Below are positions 22,667 to 30,120 of a DNA stretch of 37,119 nt, piece by piece. The notes under the pieces were generated by a model that saw nothing but the letters and a program-made list of their open reading frames with translations, searched no databases and was not told where the DNA came from. The stretch comes from CAMAPP01 sp046153685 (GTDB lineage Bacteria; Pseudomonadota; Alphaproteobacteria; CADEGL01), in contig JBJXGH010000103.1 of assembly GCA_046153685.1 (NCBI GenBank), positions 1 to 37,119 of the forward strand, read 5' to 3'. The position numbers were made by a program, and so were the translations under genes. The stretch's first letter is position 1, and each line of letters begins with the position of its first letter.

Positions 22667-24367
22667 ATGACCAAAATGACGGGCGCGCGTTTTCTCGCGG
22701 AGACCCTGGCGGGCTACGGCATTACCCATAACTTCATGGTGCCGGCCGTCATGCGCCGCACGCTCGCCGAAATGGAACGGCATACCGGCATCGTCAGCAT
22801 CCACACGCACGGTGAACAATCGGCCGCCTACATGGCTGACGGCTATGCGCGCGCGGCGCGGCGTCCGGGATTGTGCATGGCGCAACAAGTCGGCGCGCTC
22901 AATCTGGCATCCGGGCTCAGGGACGCCTGGCTCGGCCACTCGCCCGTTATCGCGTTCACGGGTGGCCCTCCGCGCCTCGAAAAGTGCCGCGTGCTACACC
23001 AGGACGCCGACGATATCCGCGCCTTCGAGCCCTATACCAAGTGGAATGCGTCCGTGAACGACGTGGCGCGGTTTCCCGACATGGTGCGCCAGGCCTTTCG
23101 CGAGGCCACGACGGGCTGCCCGGGTCCCGTCCATCTGCAAATCGAAGGCCAGGAAGGCGAACTCGACCGCAGCGAAGGGGATTTCACAATCCGCGCCGAG
23201 CGCGACTTTGCCGCCGTGCCGCCCTTCCGCCCCGCGCCCGAGGCGCGACGTGTAAAAGACGCAATCGCGCGCATTCGCCGCGCCGAGCGCCCCGTCATCG
23301 TCGCGGGCGGCGGAGTTCGCTGGTCGGATGCGGGCGCGGAATTGCGGCTATTCGCCGAAGCCATGCGGATTCCCGTGGCCACGTCAATGAATGGCAAGGA
23401 CTCGATACCGGGGAATCATCCGCTCGCCGTCGGCGTTCCCGGCACCTATTCGCGCAAGAGCGCCAACCGGATCATTGCCGAGGCGGATTTGGTCGTCTTC
23501 ATCGGCTCCGACACCGGCAGCATGACGACCAATTTCTGGCGCTTGCCCCCGCCCTCCACCGCCGTCATTCAGATCGACATCAACGCCCCGTCGCTCGGCC
23601 GGAATTATCCCCTCGAAACCGCTATCCTCGCCGACGCGAAGACCGCGCTCGCGCATCTACTGGAGGCGGCGAAGGAGGAAGCGCCCATGCGGCGCAATGC
23701 CTGGCTCGAACGCGTGCAGACGATCTGTCGCGAATGGCGCGAGGAATTCGAGCCGCTGCTCGAATCGGATGGAGTGCCCATTCGGCCGGAGCGAATCTGC
23801 GCCGAGCTGACGCGCCTCCTGCCCGACAACGCCATTCTAGCCGTGGACACCGGGCACGCCGCCATGTGGATGGGCGGCATGTTCGACCTCACCTCGACGC
23901 GGCAAAGCTACATTCGGTGCATGGGTCATTTGGGATGGGCGTTTCCCGCGGGCCTTGGCGCGAAATGCGCCTGGCCCGAGCGGCCGGTCATCGCGTTCAC
24001 CGGCGATCTCGGGTTTTGGTACAACATCGCCGAGATCGAAACCGCAGTGCGTTGGCGTATCAACTCCGTGACCGTGGTCAACAACAACCACTCTGGCAAT
24101 CAATCCAAGCGCGGATTTTCCCTCGCTTACGAGGGCGAGCCGACGGAGCGTTCGCGCGAGCTATGGGTTCACAACAAGGTCAATTTCGCCGCCATCGCTG
24201 AGTCCGTCGGCGCGCTCGGCATCCGCGTGGAACGGCCGGGCGAGTTCGAGGCCGCGTTCTTGCGTGCGCTCGCTTCCGACCGCCCTGCCATCATCGACGT
24301 GGCGACCGATATCGAGGCGATGGCGCCCTTGGCGTGGGACGAGGCGGCCTGGGTGCAGCGATATTAA
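22667..24367 (+). CDS. Thiamine-pyrophosphate-dependent enzyme (acetolactate synthase-like)
   Basis: A 566-residue protein with the three-domain layout of the TPP-dependent decarboxylase/synthase family. The catalytic Glu50 that activates TPP is in HGEQSAAYMADGY. The TPP/Mg motif GDG-(about 28)-NN appears as GDLGFWYN (from residue 446) with NNNHSGNQ at 472-479, so the third residue of GDG is Leu. The central domain (PVIVAGGGVRWSDAGAEL) fits the family. It probably joins or cleaves keto acids or splits oxalyl-CoA-type substrates, but no substrate-specific residue can be claimed. It is last in the LLM2-amidohydrolase operon and converges on the first Rieske gene. Confidence 0.88.
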   Translation: MTKMTGARFLAETLAGYGITHNFMVPAVMRRTLAEMERHTGIVSIHTHGEQSAAYMADGYARAARRPGLCMAQQVGALNLASGLRDAWLGHSPVIAFTGGPPRLEKCRVLHQDADDIRAFEPYTKWNASVNDVARFPDMVRQAFREATTGCPGPVHLQIEGQEGELDRSEGDFTIRAERDFAAVPPFRPAPEARRVKDAIARIRRAERPVIVAGGGVRWSDAGAELRLFAEAMRIPVATSMNGKDSIPGNHPLAVGVPGTYSRKSANRIIAEADLVVFIGSDTGSMTTNFWRLPPPSTAVIQIDINAPSLGRNYPLETAILADAKTALAHLLEAAKEEAPMRRNAWLERVQTICREWREEFEPLLESDGVPIRPERICAELTRLLPDNAILAVDTGHAAMWMGGMFDLTSTRQSYIRCMGHLGWAFPAGLGAKCAWPERPVIAFTGDLGFWYNIAEIETAVRWRINSVTVVNNNHSGNQSKRGFSLAYEGEPTERSRELWVHNKVNFAAIAESVGALGIRVERPGEFEAAFLRALASDRPAIIDVATDIEAMAPLAWDEAAWVQRY

Positions 24368-24392
24368 GCCCCGGCCCGGTCGAGCCACTCCG

Positions 24393-25505
24393 CTAGCGCG
24401 CCCGCATGTCCGGCGCATGTCCCAGCGCCGACAAAACCTGGACATGAAAAGCCGCGATGGCATGTTCCGTCGAATCGCCCTTCGCCGGATTCGCAACCAG
24501 CAGGCTCGAATCGTATCCGCGGCTCGTCATGCCGCGCTGAACCTGAACGACGACGTCGGCATCTTCCTTACCCGTCGTCGTCGCGTGATGTTGGGCATAG
24601 CGGACGATCGCATCCACGTCCATTCCAGGATCTGCAAACCAGCGATAGTGATAGATGCTCTCGCCGACGGTTTTTGGGTACATGTGGCGGGTGCAAAGCA
24701 CCGTGCCGATTCCGGGAATGGGATAGAAGCCGATGGCCAGGTTCGGCCATAGATGCCAAAGGATCTGGCTCATGCCGCCGTCGCGCGACTGCAGGCGGTG
24801 GCGCTGAACGGGGCCTTCGACGGTGAGCACATAGGTTGTCGGATCGACGATATTGTCCACGAGATATTTATGCACGGGAGCACAGTGATAACATTCGGAA
24901 AAGCCCTCGACCGAGGCCTTCCAATTGCATGCATGGGGCATCGGATATTCGAAGACCAGGCGCTGTTCCTCGAGATTCGGCCGAACGGCGCGAATCTCGG
25001 CCTCGACGGCGCCAAATAGGGACGCGACGGGAGGGGCATCGGAATCGAGATTGACGAACAGGAGGCCCATGAAAATTTCGAGGCGCACGGACTTGAGCCG
25101 GATGGTGGACGCCTCGAAGCCGGCGATGCCGGCGGTGTGCGGCGCGTTGCGAAGCTGACCGGAGGCATCGTAGGTCCAGGCGTGGTACGGACAAACGATC
25201 CGGCGCGCGACACCCCTGCCTTCGAGCAGGGGATGGCCGCGATGGCGGCAGATATTGAAGAATGCGCGAGGGAGGCCGTCTTCGCCGCGCATGATCGCGA
25301 TTTCCTGATCGACCACGGACGCGACGATGAACGAACCCTTCTCCGGCAACATGGCCACATGTCCGAGACACTGCCATGTACGGAAAAAGATCTTCTGCTT
25401 TTCTTCCTCGAAGATCGCCGGATCAGTGTAATAGCGCCCGGGCAAGCCGCGCACGATCGCAGCCGACCGCCCGTCATAGCCCGCCCCGTCTAGCATCTGA
25501 ACCAT
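24393..25505 (-). CDS. Rieske non-heme iron oxygenase, alpha subunit, copy 1
   Basis: A 370-residue ring-hydroxylating-type oxygenase alpha subunit. The Rieske [2Fe-2S] ligands are Cys86 and His88 (CRHRGH) and Cys105 and His108 (CPYHAWTY). The mononuclear iron site has His207 and His212 in SECYHCAPVH. The residue before Cys-Tyr-His is Glu204, where naphthalene-dioxygenase-type enzymes have Asp. Glu here is characteristic of the CntA/GbcA-type group that acts on quaternary amines. No beta subunit, ferredoxin or reductase gene lies in the window. It is divergent from the FNT channel gene and converges on the TPP enzyme gene. Confidence 0.92.
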   Translation of the reverse strand: MVQMLDGAGYDGRSAAIVRGLPGRYYTDPAIFEEEKQKIFFRTWQCLGHVAMLPEKGSFIVASVVDQEIAIMRGEDGLPRAFFNICRHRGHPLLEGRGVARRIVCPYHAWTYDASGQLRNAPHTAGIAGFEASTIRLKSVRLEIFMGLLFVNLDSDAPPVASLFGAVEAEIRAVRPNLEEQRLVFEYPMPHACNWKASVEGFSECYHCAPVHKYLVDNIVDPTTYVLTVEGPVQRHRLQSRDGGMSQILWHLWPNLAIGFYPIPGIGTVLCTRHMYPKTVGESIYHYRWFADPGMDVDAIVRYAQHHATTTGKEDADVVVQVQRGMTSRGYDSSLLVANPAKGDSTEHAIAAFHVQVLSALGHAPDMRAR

Positions 25506-25689
25506 TGCCTGCCCCGCTGATACTCGGCCCGTCGATTCGATTCAACGGCTCTTCTCCGGTTCTTCGACCCGGCAACTCTATGGCCCGGACGCACCCGCCG
25601 CAAATCGCTGGACGGCGGCGCTTGCTTGCGCCACATATCGCGCGCGCCATCCGTACCCTGCCGCGCGCCGGATTACGGAGCCTGAAGTT

Positions 25690-26544
25690 ATGCCCATGAC
25701 CGATCGGCGGACCGCAATGAATCGAACACGACGGCGCTTCGATGACAGCGCCGCGGTCCATGGCCCCACCGGACTCGACGCCTATAGGCCGAGCGAGATC
25801 GCCCGCCTTATCGAGGAGGCGGGTGTACACAAGGCCAAATTGCCCCTTCTTTCCCTGTTTGCCCTCGGATGCCTCGCCGGGGCGTTCATCGCCCTGGGCG
25901 CGCTATTCCATCTGGCCGTGCTCGCTGGCACCGATCCCGGCTTCGGGCCAACGCGATTTCTTGCCGGCATCGCTTTTTCGCTCGGCCTCATCCTCGTCAT
26001 CGTCGGAGGCGCTGAGCTGTTTACCGGCAACGCCCTGCTGGTCATGGCCTGGGTGGACGGCCTGATCGGCGCGCGCGCCGTCGCGCGCAACTGGTTGATC
26101 GTCTATATCGCGAACTTCCTCGGGGCGCTCGTGGTTCTGGCGCTCGTCTGGCTCTCGGGCCTTCACACGGGATCGTTGGCTTCGCCAGCACTCGAAATTG
26201 CCGCGCGCAAGCTCGCGCTTGGGCCGATGGAGCTCTTCGCGCGCGGCGCGCTGTGCAATGTCTTCGTCTGCCTCGCCGTGTGGCTCAGCTTCGCCGCGCG
26301 CAGCGCCACAGGCAAGGTTCTCGTCATCGTCCCGCCCATCGCCGCCTTCGTCGCGCTTGGCCTGGAACACTCGGTCGCCAACATGTTTCTTCTGCCCTTG
26401 GGCGCGCTCGTCGGCGCGGCCTTCGATGTCGGCGGCTTTGCGACGAATCTTCTGTGGGTGACGCTCGGCAATATGGCCGGCGGCAGCGGCGGAGTGGCGC
26501 TCAGCTATTGGGCCGCTTACCGCAACCCCGCCAAGCGGTCCTAG
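25690..26544 (+). CDS. Formate/nitrite transporter (FNT) family channel
   Basis: A 284-residue inner-membrane channel of the FNT family (FocA, NirC, YfdC). Six hydrophobic segments are visible, from LSLFALGCLAGAFIALGALF to the last, TNLLWVTLGNMAGG. Family landmarks are GGAELFTGNALL and LEHSVANM. FNT proteins pass small monovalent anions such as formate, nitrite, lactate or hydrosulfide. The 45-residue N-terminal tail before the first segment is longer than in FocA. GGAG stands ten bases before the ATG at 25690. It is the only transporter in the region and divergent from a Rieske gene. Its ion is unknown. Confidence 0.87.
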   Translation: MPMTDRRTAMNRTRRRFDDSAAVHGPTGLDAYRPSEIARLIEEAGVHKAKLPLLSLFALGCLAGAFIALGALFHLAVLAGTDPGFGPTRFLAGIAFSLGLILVIVGGAELFTGNALLVMAWVDGLIGARAVARNWLIVYIANFLGALVVLALVWLSGLHTGSLASPALEIAARKLALGPMELFARGALCNVFVCLAVWLSFAARSATGKVLVIVPPIAAFVALGLEHSVANMFLLPLGALVGAAFDVGGFATNLLWVTLGNMAGGSGGVALSYWAAYRNPAKRS

Positions 26545-26560
26545 CCGCCACGGCGCCGCG

Positions 26561-27625
26561 CTAGGCGGCAAAGCGCCGAATGACCTTGTCGCCGATGAGG
26601 CGAATCGAGCGCATGACCTGATCGTGCGTCGTCCGTCCTGATTGGAGCATAAACATGATTTGATCGAGGCCCGCCGCTTGCCATTTTTCCACCTGGCGGC
26701 TCACGGTGTCGGGATTGCCGCCGATGGCGCGCGCGTCCTCGACCAGTTCATCGTCCGTGCGACGCGCGAATTTTTCGGCCACCTGATGCAAGGCGCTGCC
26801 GCTTGCAAAGCGTACGTGATTGAGCTCGGCATCGTTCTGGCCGAAATACCAGCGTGCCGCCGCGCAGCCAACCGCGCGCCCCTCGCGGTCATCATCGAGA
26901 CACACGCCCACGGCAAAGGCCGCCGCATGTTCGTTGTCGACAGTGCTGACGCGCTCGGCGCGGTCCTTAGCCCGGATCGCGGCACGGTAGGCGTCGATCG
27001 CGGGTTTGGTCTCGGCGGGCGTGGTGTGCGCGATGCCGAGCACGCCCACGCCCTGCCTTCCCGCGTGCGCCCAGGTTTCAAGGCTGGACGCCGCGACCCA
27101 AAGCGGCGGGTGCGGACGCTGCAGGGGCCGGGGAATTACGTGGCGCGCGGCCAAATCGAGATATTTCCCTTTATAGCCTGGGAAGAACTCGTACTCGTAC
27201 ATTTTCAGCACGGCTTCCAGGGTTTCGCGCCCCAGCTCGCGACCCGCCGCCGGATCGAGGCCGAGGCCCTCGACGATATAGGGATAGGCGCCGCGCCCGC
27301 AGCCGAATTCGGCCCGCCCAAGGCTGAGCACGTCCAGGGTCGCGACACGCTCGGCGACCATGAAGGGGTTGTGTGCCGGCAGGATGATGACCGCGAAGCC
27401 GAGACGGACGCGCGAGGTACGCTGGCTCAACGCCGCCAGCAACATCTCGGGACAGGCCGAATGTCCGATCTCGGCGCAAAAATGCTGCTCGGTAAGCCAG
27501 ATGTGATCGAAACCGGCGTGCTCCGCCGCCTCGGCTTGAGCCAGGAAATTGGCATAGGCGAGCCGTTCGGCGCCTTCGCCCCAAGGCCGGGGCATTTGTA
27601 ATTGGCACATCATTCCGAATTTCAC
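26561..27625 (-). CDS. LLM class flavin-dependent oxidoreductase, copy 3
   Basis: A 354-residue luciferase-like monooxygenase, start GTG (GTGAAATTCGGA) behind GGGAG. Landmarks are GFDHIWLTEQHF, FAVIILPAHNPFMVAERVA, SLGRAEFGCGRGAYPY and PPLWVAASSLETWA, and the C-terminal end MRSIRLIGDKVI. LTEQHF and the long helical insert after PYIVEGLG set it apart from copies 1 and 2. It lies 16 bp from the end of the convergent FNT gene. Upstream on the same strand are a small membrane protein gene and then a divergent arfB, so it may be transcribed alone. Flavin partner and substrate are unknown. Confidence 0.9.
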   Translation of the reverse strand: MKFGMMCQLQMPRPWGEGAERLAYANFLAQAEAAEHAGFDHIWLTEQHFCAEIGHSACPEMLLAALSQRTSRVRLGFAVIILPAHNPFMVAERVATLDVLSLGRAEFGCGRGAYPYIVEGLGLDPAAGRELGRETLEAVLKMYEYEFFPGYKGKYLDLAARHVIPRPLQRPHPPLWVAASSLETWAHAGRQGVGVLGIAHTTPAETKPAIDAYRAAIRAKDRAERVSTVDNEHAAAFAVGVCLDDDREGRAVGCAAARWYFGQNDAELNHVRFASGSALHQVAEKFARRTDDELVEDARAIGGNPDTVSRQVEKWQAAGLDQIMFMLQSGRTTHDQVMRSIRLIGDKVIRRFAA

Positions 27626-27722
27626 GTCCGAATCTCCCGGTGTTGCCTCGACGAGGCGCGAGGAAAGGCGTTCACCTCGCCTTGCGCCAAGTTACAGCAT
27701 GGCCGCGCGGCGCGAAACGCGC

Positions 27723-27748
27723 GGACGCGCGATCGGGCCGTCGCGTCC
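27723..27748. terminator. Inverted repeat behind the small membrane protein gene
   Basis: GGACGCG (27723-27729) is inverted at 27742-27748 as CGCGTCC. It lies 5 bp beyond the stop of the membrane protein gene and upstream of LLM3. It could end transcription or be a GC-rich chance dyad. No T-run follows. Confidence 0.35.
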
Positions 27749-27753
27749 GGCGT

Positions 27754-28224
27754 TCAGTTCAATCCGCCATGCGCGCCTAAGACCGCGCCACCAACCGTGA
27801 TTGCGGCAGCGACCAGCAACACGACATGCGCGCGGCGCACGATGGCGAATGTCGCCGCCGGATCCGCCTCGGCGCGGGCGCGGAACCAACGATCTAGGAA
27901 CAGAGGTTCGGCCACGAACAGCACCAGCATGAAAACCGCCCAGATGATCGCCATTGCGGCGAGCCACCAAAACGCCGGATCGACGAACCGCTCCCACCGC
28001 GCCGTGTCCTCGGCCAGATAAAAGCCGGAGAGCCCCGCAACCGGCACGGAGAAGCGGGCCTGGGCCGAGAACCGGCGCTCGATCGCCGTGAACAGCGCCA
28101 GGCGTACGCGCTCGTCGAGCGCGCCCAATGCCGGCAAAATCACTGCCGTGACCATCGCCACGCCGCCGATCCAATGGACGACGGCAAGAACGTGAATTGC
28201 ACGCGCGATCGTCGAGAAATCCAT
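27754..28224 (-). CDS. Small integral membrane protein, unknown function
   Basis: A 156-residue protein with four predicted membrane segments: AIHVLAVVHWIGGVAMVTAV (about 8-28), a weaker one near VPVAGLSGFYL, AFWWLAAMAIIWAVFMLVLF (about 84-104) and VVLLVAAAITVGGAVLG at the end. The layout and the early His residues (HVLAVVHWIGG) resemble CopD-like or DUF2269-type inner-membrane proteins that carry heme or copper, but I cannot assign a family with certainty. The start at 28224 (MDFSTIA) is preferred over the longer open frame to 28599, because the hydrophobic core begins there and the longer part overlaps arfB. Confidence 0.65.
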   Translation of the reverse strand: MDFSTIARAIHVLAVVHWIGGVAMVTAVILPALGALDERVRLALFTAIERRFSAQARFSVPVAGLSGFYLAEDTARWERFVDPAFWWLAAMAIIWAVFMLVLFVAEPLFLDRWFRARAEADPAATFAIVRRAHVVLLVAAAITVGGAVLGAHGGLN

Positions 28225-28339
28225 GCCATGCCCCGTGCCCGAGATCGGCCAAAAACCGGCCTCGCTAGGGCATAGCCCATCGAACCGCGGCGCGAAACGC
28301 CGATTTGACGCGGCATCGGTCCCATAGCAAAACGGGCAC

Positions 28340-28768
28340 ATGTTGGACGCGCCCTTTCGCATTGACCGTCGCATCGTGCTTGACCCCTCCGAGATCGAGG
28401 AGGAATTCCTGCGCGCTTCGGGACCGGGCGGACAGAACGTCAACAAGGTATCGAGCGCGGTGCGTCTGCGCTTCGATGTCGCACAATCCACCCTGCCCGC
28501 GGACGTACGCGCGCGCCTTGCGCGCCTGGCCGGCCGAAAGCTTACGGCCGGGGGCGTGCTCGTGATCCTCGCCCAGCGCCACCGCACCCAGGACGCCAAT
28601 CGCCGCGATGCCTATGAGCGCTTAATCGAGCTCCTGCGCGAAGCCGCCATCGCTCCCGCGCCCCGCCGCCCGACCCGCCCCTCGCGCACCGCCAAGCGCA
28701 AGCGCCGCGAGGCCAAATTGCATCGCGGCACCTTGAAAAACCTGCGTCGGAAACCCGCCGAAGACTAA
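28340..28768 (+). CDS. arfB: Ribosome rescue hydrolase ArfB (YaeJ)
   Basis: A 142-residue peptidyl-tRNA hydrolase that frees stalled ribosomes without a stop codon. The catalytic GGQ is at about residues 30-32 in SGPGGQNVNKVSSAVRLRF. The C-terminal tail is long and strongly basic (KRKRREAKLHRGTLKNLRR), as needed to sit in the empty mRNA channel. Length is normal for ArfB and too short for a release factor. It is a housekeeping gene inserted among catabolic genes, divergent from the membrane protein gene and converging on the second Rieske gene. Confidence 0.93.
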   Translation: MLDAPFRIDRRIVLDPSEIEEEFLRASGPGGQNVNKVSSAVRLRFDVAQSTLPADVRARLARLAGRKLTAGGVLVILAQRHRTQDANRRDAYERLIELLREAAIAPAPRRPTRPSRTAKRKRREAKLHRGTLKNLRRKPAED

Positions 28769-28774
28769 ATCTAA

Positions 28775-28797
28775 GTAAGGCCGCGATCCGACCTTAC
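28775..28797. terminator. Hairpin between arfB and the second Rieske gene
   Basis: GTAAGG (28775-28780) pairs with CCTTAC (28792-28797) around an 11-base loop. The right arm overlaps the last codons of the Rieske gene. It could serve the two convergent genes as a terminator. No strong T-run is present. Confidence 0.4.
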
Positions 28798-29999
28798 GTC
28801 ACTTCGCCCAGATACCAGGCGGCATAGCGCCGTGCATTGCGTTCCATCGGCATATAAGGCCCGGGTTCGTAGTGGCGCGAATTCACGCCCGCCTGGTTCC
28901 ATTCGATGATTCGCTTGTCGGCTTCAGACGTGACCTTCCACATCCAAGTAAGTTTTTCGAGATCGTAATCCACACCCTCGCGCGCATCACCGCGCACGAG
29001 CCAAACCACCTCGAGCGCGCTGGTGTCCACTGTCTTCGCCACGAAGCGGTAGAGCACCCCGTGATCGGGGTATGAGATGAAGAAACTCGCCGGGCCGAAA
29101 TGGATCGTCGTCACCCCGCCATCATAATCGTTCATCCGGCCCATCAAGGGTGCGACGGCCTTGCCGTCGGGGCTGGCGGTCGAGACACCGTCATACAGCG
29201 CGTAGCGGAAGGCGAAAACCGCTTCCTCGCCGCCGGCCGACGGCCCCCAATGTTCGTGAACCGGAATGTGAACGCCGAACGAGGCTGCGCGCGCCGCCAT
29301 GGCCGCGTTCAACGCCTCGATCTTGGCCCAAGGCTGTTCAAGGGCATGCAGGCGCGAATATTCGGGATGCGCCGGCGCGCAGTGATAGCACTCGAGATAG
29401 TTCTCGACCGCGAGTTTCCAATTGCCCGCGATCGAATAAAGCTCGCTATGCGCGATGCGCGCCGTGCTCCAATCATAGGGACCCAGGCACTCGCGCAATG
29501 CCGTCTCGGCGCGGGCGAGGTCAAGCGGCGCATCCGCGAACGTCACGAAGATCAAGCCTTCGACCACGCGCACATGAACCGGCTTCAGTCCGTAGGCCGC
29601 GCGGTCGAAATCCGCGGGCGCATGGCGCGCCGCGCGCAAGCCGCCGTCGAGATTGTAGGCCCAGGCATGATAGGGGCAGATGAAGACCTTGGCATTGCCC
29701 TGTGGCTCGGTGCAAATGCGCGAGCCGCGATGGCGGCACACATTGGCGTGAGCCCGAATCGTGCCGTCCTGGGCGCGGACGACGATCGCCTGCTCGGCCG
29801 CCAGGTCGAACAGAAAATAGTCGCCCGGATTGGGGATGCGGCTGGCATGGCCCGCAAGCAGCCAATGGCGCGAGAGCACCTTGTCGATATCGCGCTGGAA
29901 AATCGCGCCATCGCAATAGAACGCGCGATCGAGCGCGTGGCCCGGCATCTGTCGTGCCAGCAATTCGCCGAACACCTTCGCCTCGCTATCCACACCCAT
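28794..29999 (-). CDS. Rieske non-heme iron oxygenase, alpha subunit, copy 2
   Basis: A 401-residue oxygenase alpha subunit. Rieske ligands are Cys88 and His90 (CRHRGS) and Cys108 and His111 (CPYHAWAY). The mononuclear iron site reads NWKLAVENYLECYHCAPAH with Glu203, His206 and His211. As in copy 1, Glu replaces the bridging Asp, which points to the CntA/GbcA-type group acting on quaternary or other amines. The ATG at 29999 is chosen; an ATG at 30038 would fall inside the 18-bp palindrome. It is divergent from the ureohydrolase gene across a 121-bp gap. No electron-transfer partner is present in the window. Confidence 0.92.
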   Translation of the reverse strand: MGVDSEAKVFGELLARQMPGHALDRAFYCDGAIFQRDIDKVLSRHWLLAGHASRIPNPGDYFLFDLAAEQAIVVRAQDGTIRAHANVCRHRGSRICTEPQGNAKVFICPYHAWAYNLDGGLRAARHAPADFDRAAYGLKPVHVRVVEGLIFVTFADAPLDLARAETALRECLGPYDWSTARIAHSELYSIAGNWKLAVENYLECYHCAPAHPEYSRLHALEQPWAKIEALNAAMAARAASFGVHIPVHEHWGPSAGGEEAVFAFRYALYDGVSTASPDGKAVAPLMGRMNDYDGGVTTIHFGPASFFISYPDHGVLYRFVAKTVDTSALEVVWLVRGDAREGVDYDLEKLTWMWKVTSEADKRIIEWNQAGVNSRHYEPGPYMPMERNARRYAAWYLGEVT

Positions 30000-30032
30000 C
30001 TCGCCGGCCCCGCTACGCGCGCCTGAAACTCC

Positions 30033-30050
30033 AACCATTCTAGAATGGTT
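30033..30050. promoter_or_regulatory. Perfect 18-bp palindrome between divergent Rieske 2 and ureohydrolase genes
   Basis: AACCATTCTAGAATGGTT reads the same on both strands over 18 bases. It lies 34 bases before the chosen Rieske 2 start and 71 bases before the ureohydrolase start. Perfect dyads of this length are rare by chance and are typical of operators bound by dimeric regulators (TetR, GntR, LysR or MarR families). Which family binds is not told by the sequence. The neighbours on both sides would be controlled together. Confidence 0.65.
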
Positions 30051-30120
30051 CGCCCCGCATTGCATCGCGCCTTCGTCCGCGTGAAACTGGGGTCCACACT
30101 TCATTCGAACGGAGACCCCC

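Noticed and set aside
22667..24367. Naming the TPP enzyme as acetolactate synthase (ilvB)
   Set aside because: No small subunit gene is nearby, the operon context is catabolic and the GDG motif is altered, so only the family is given.
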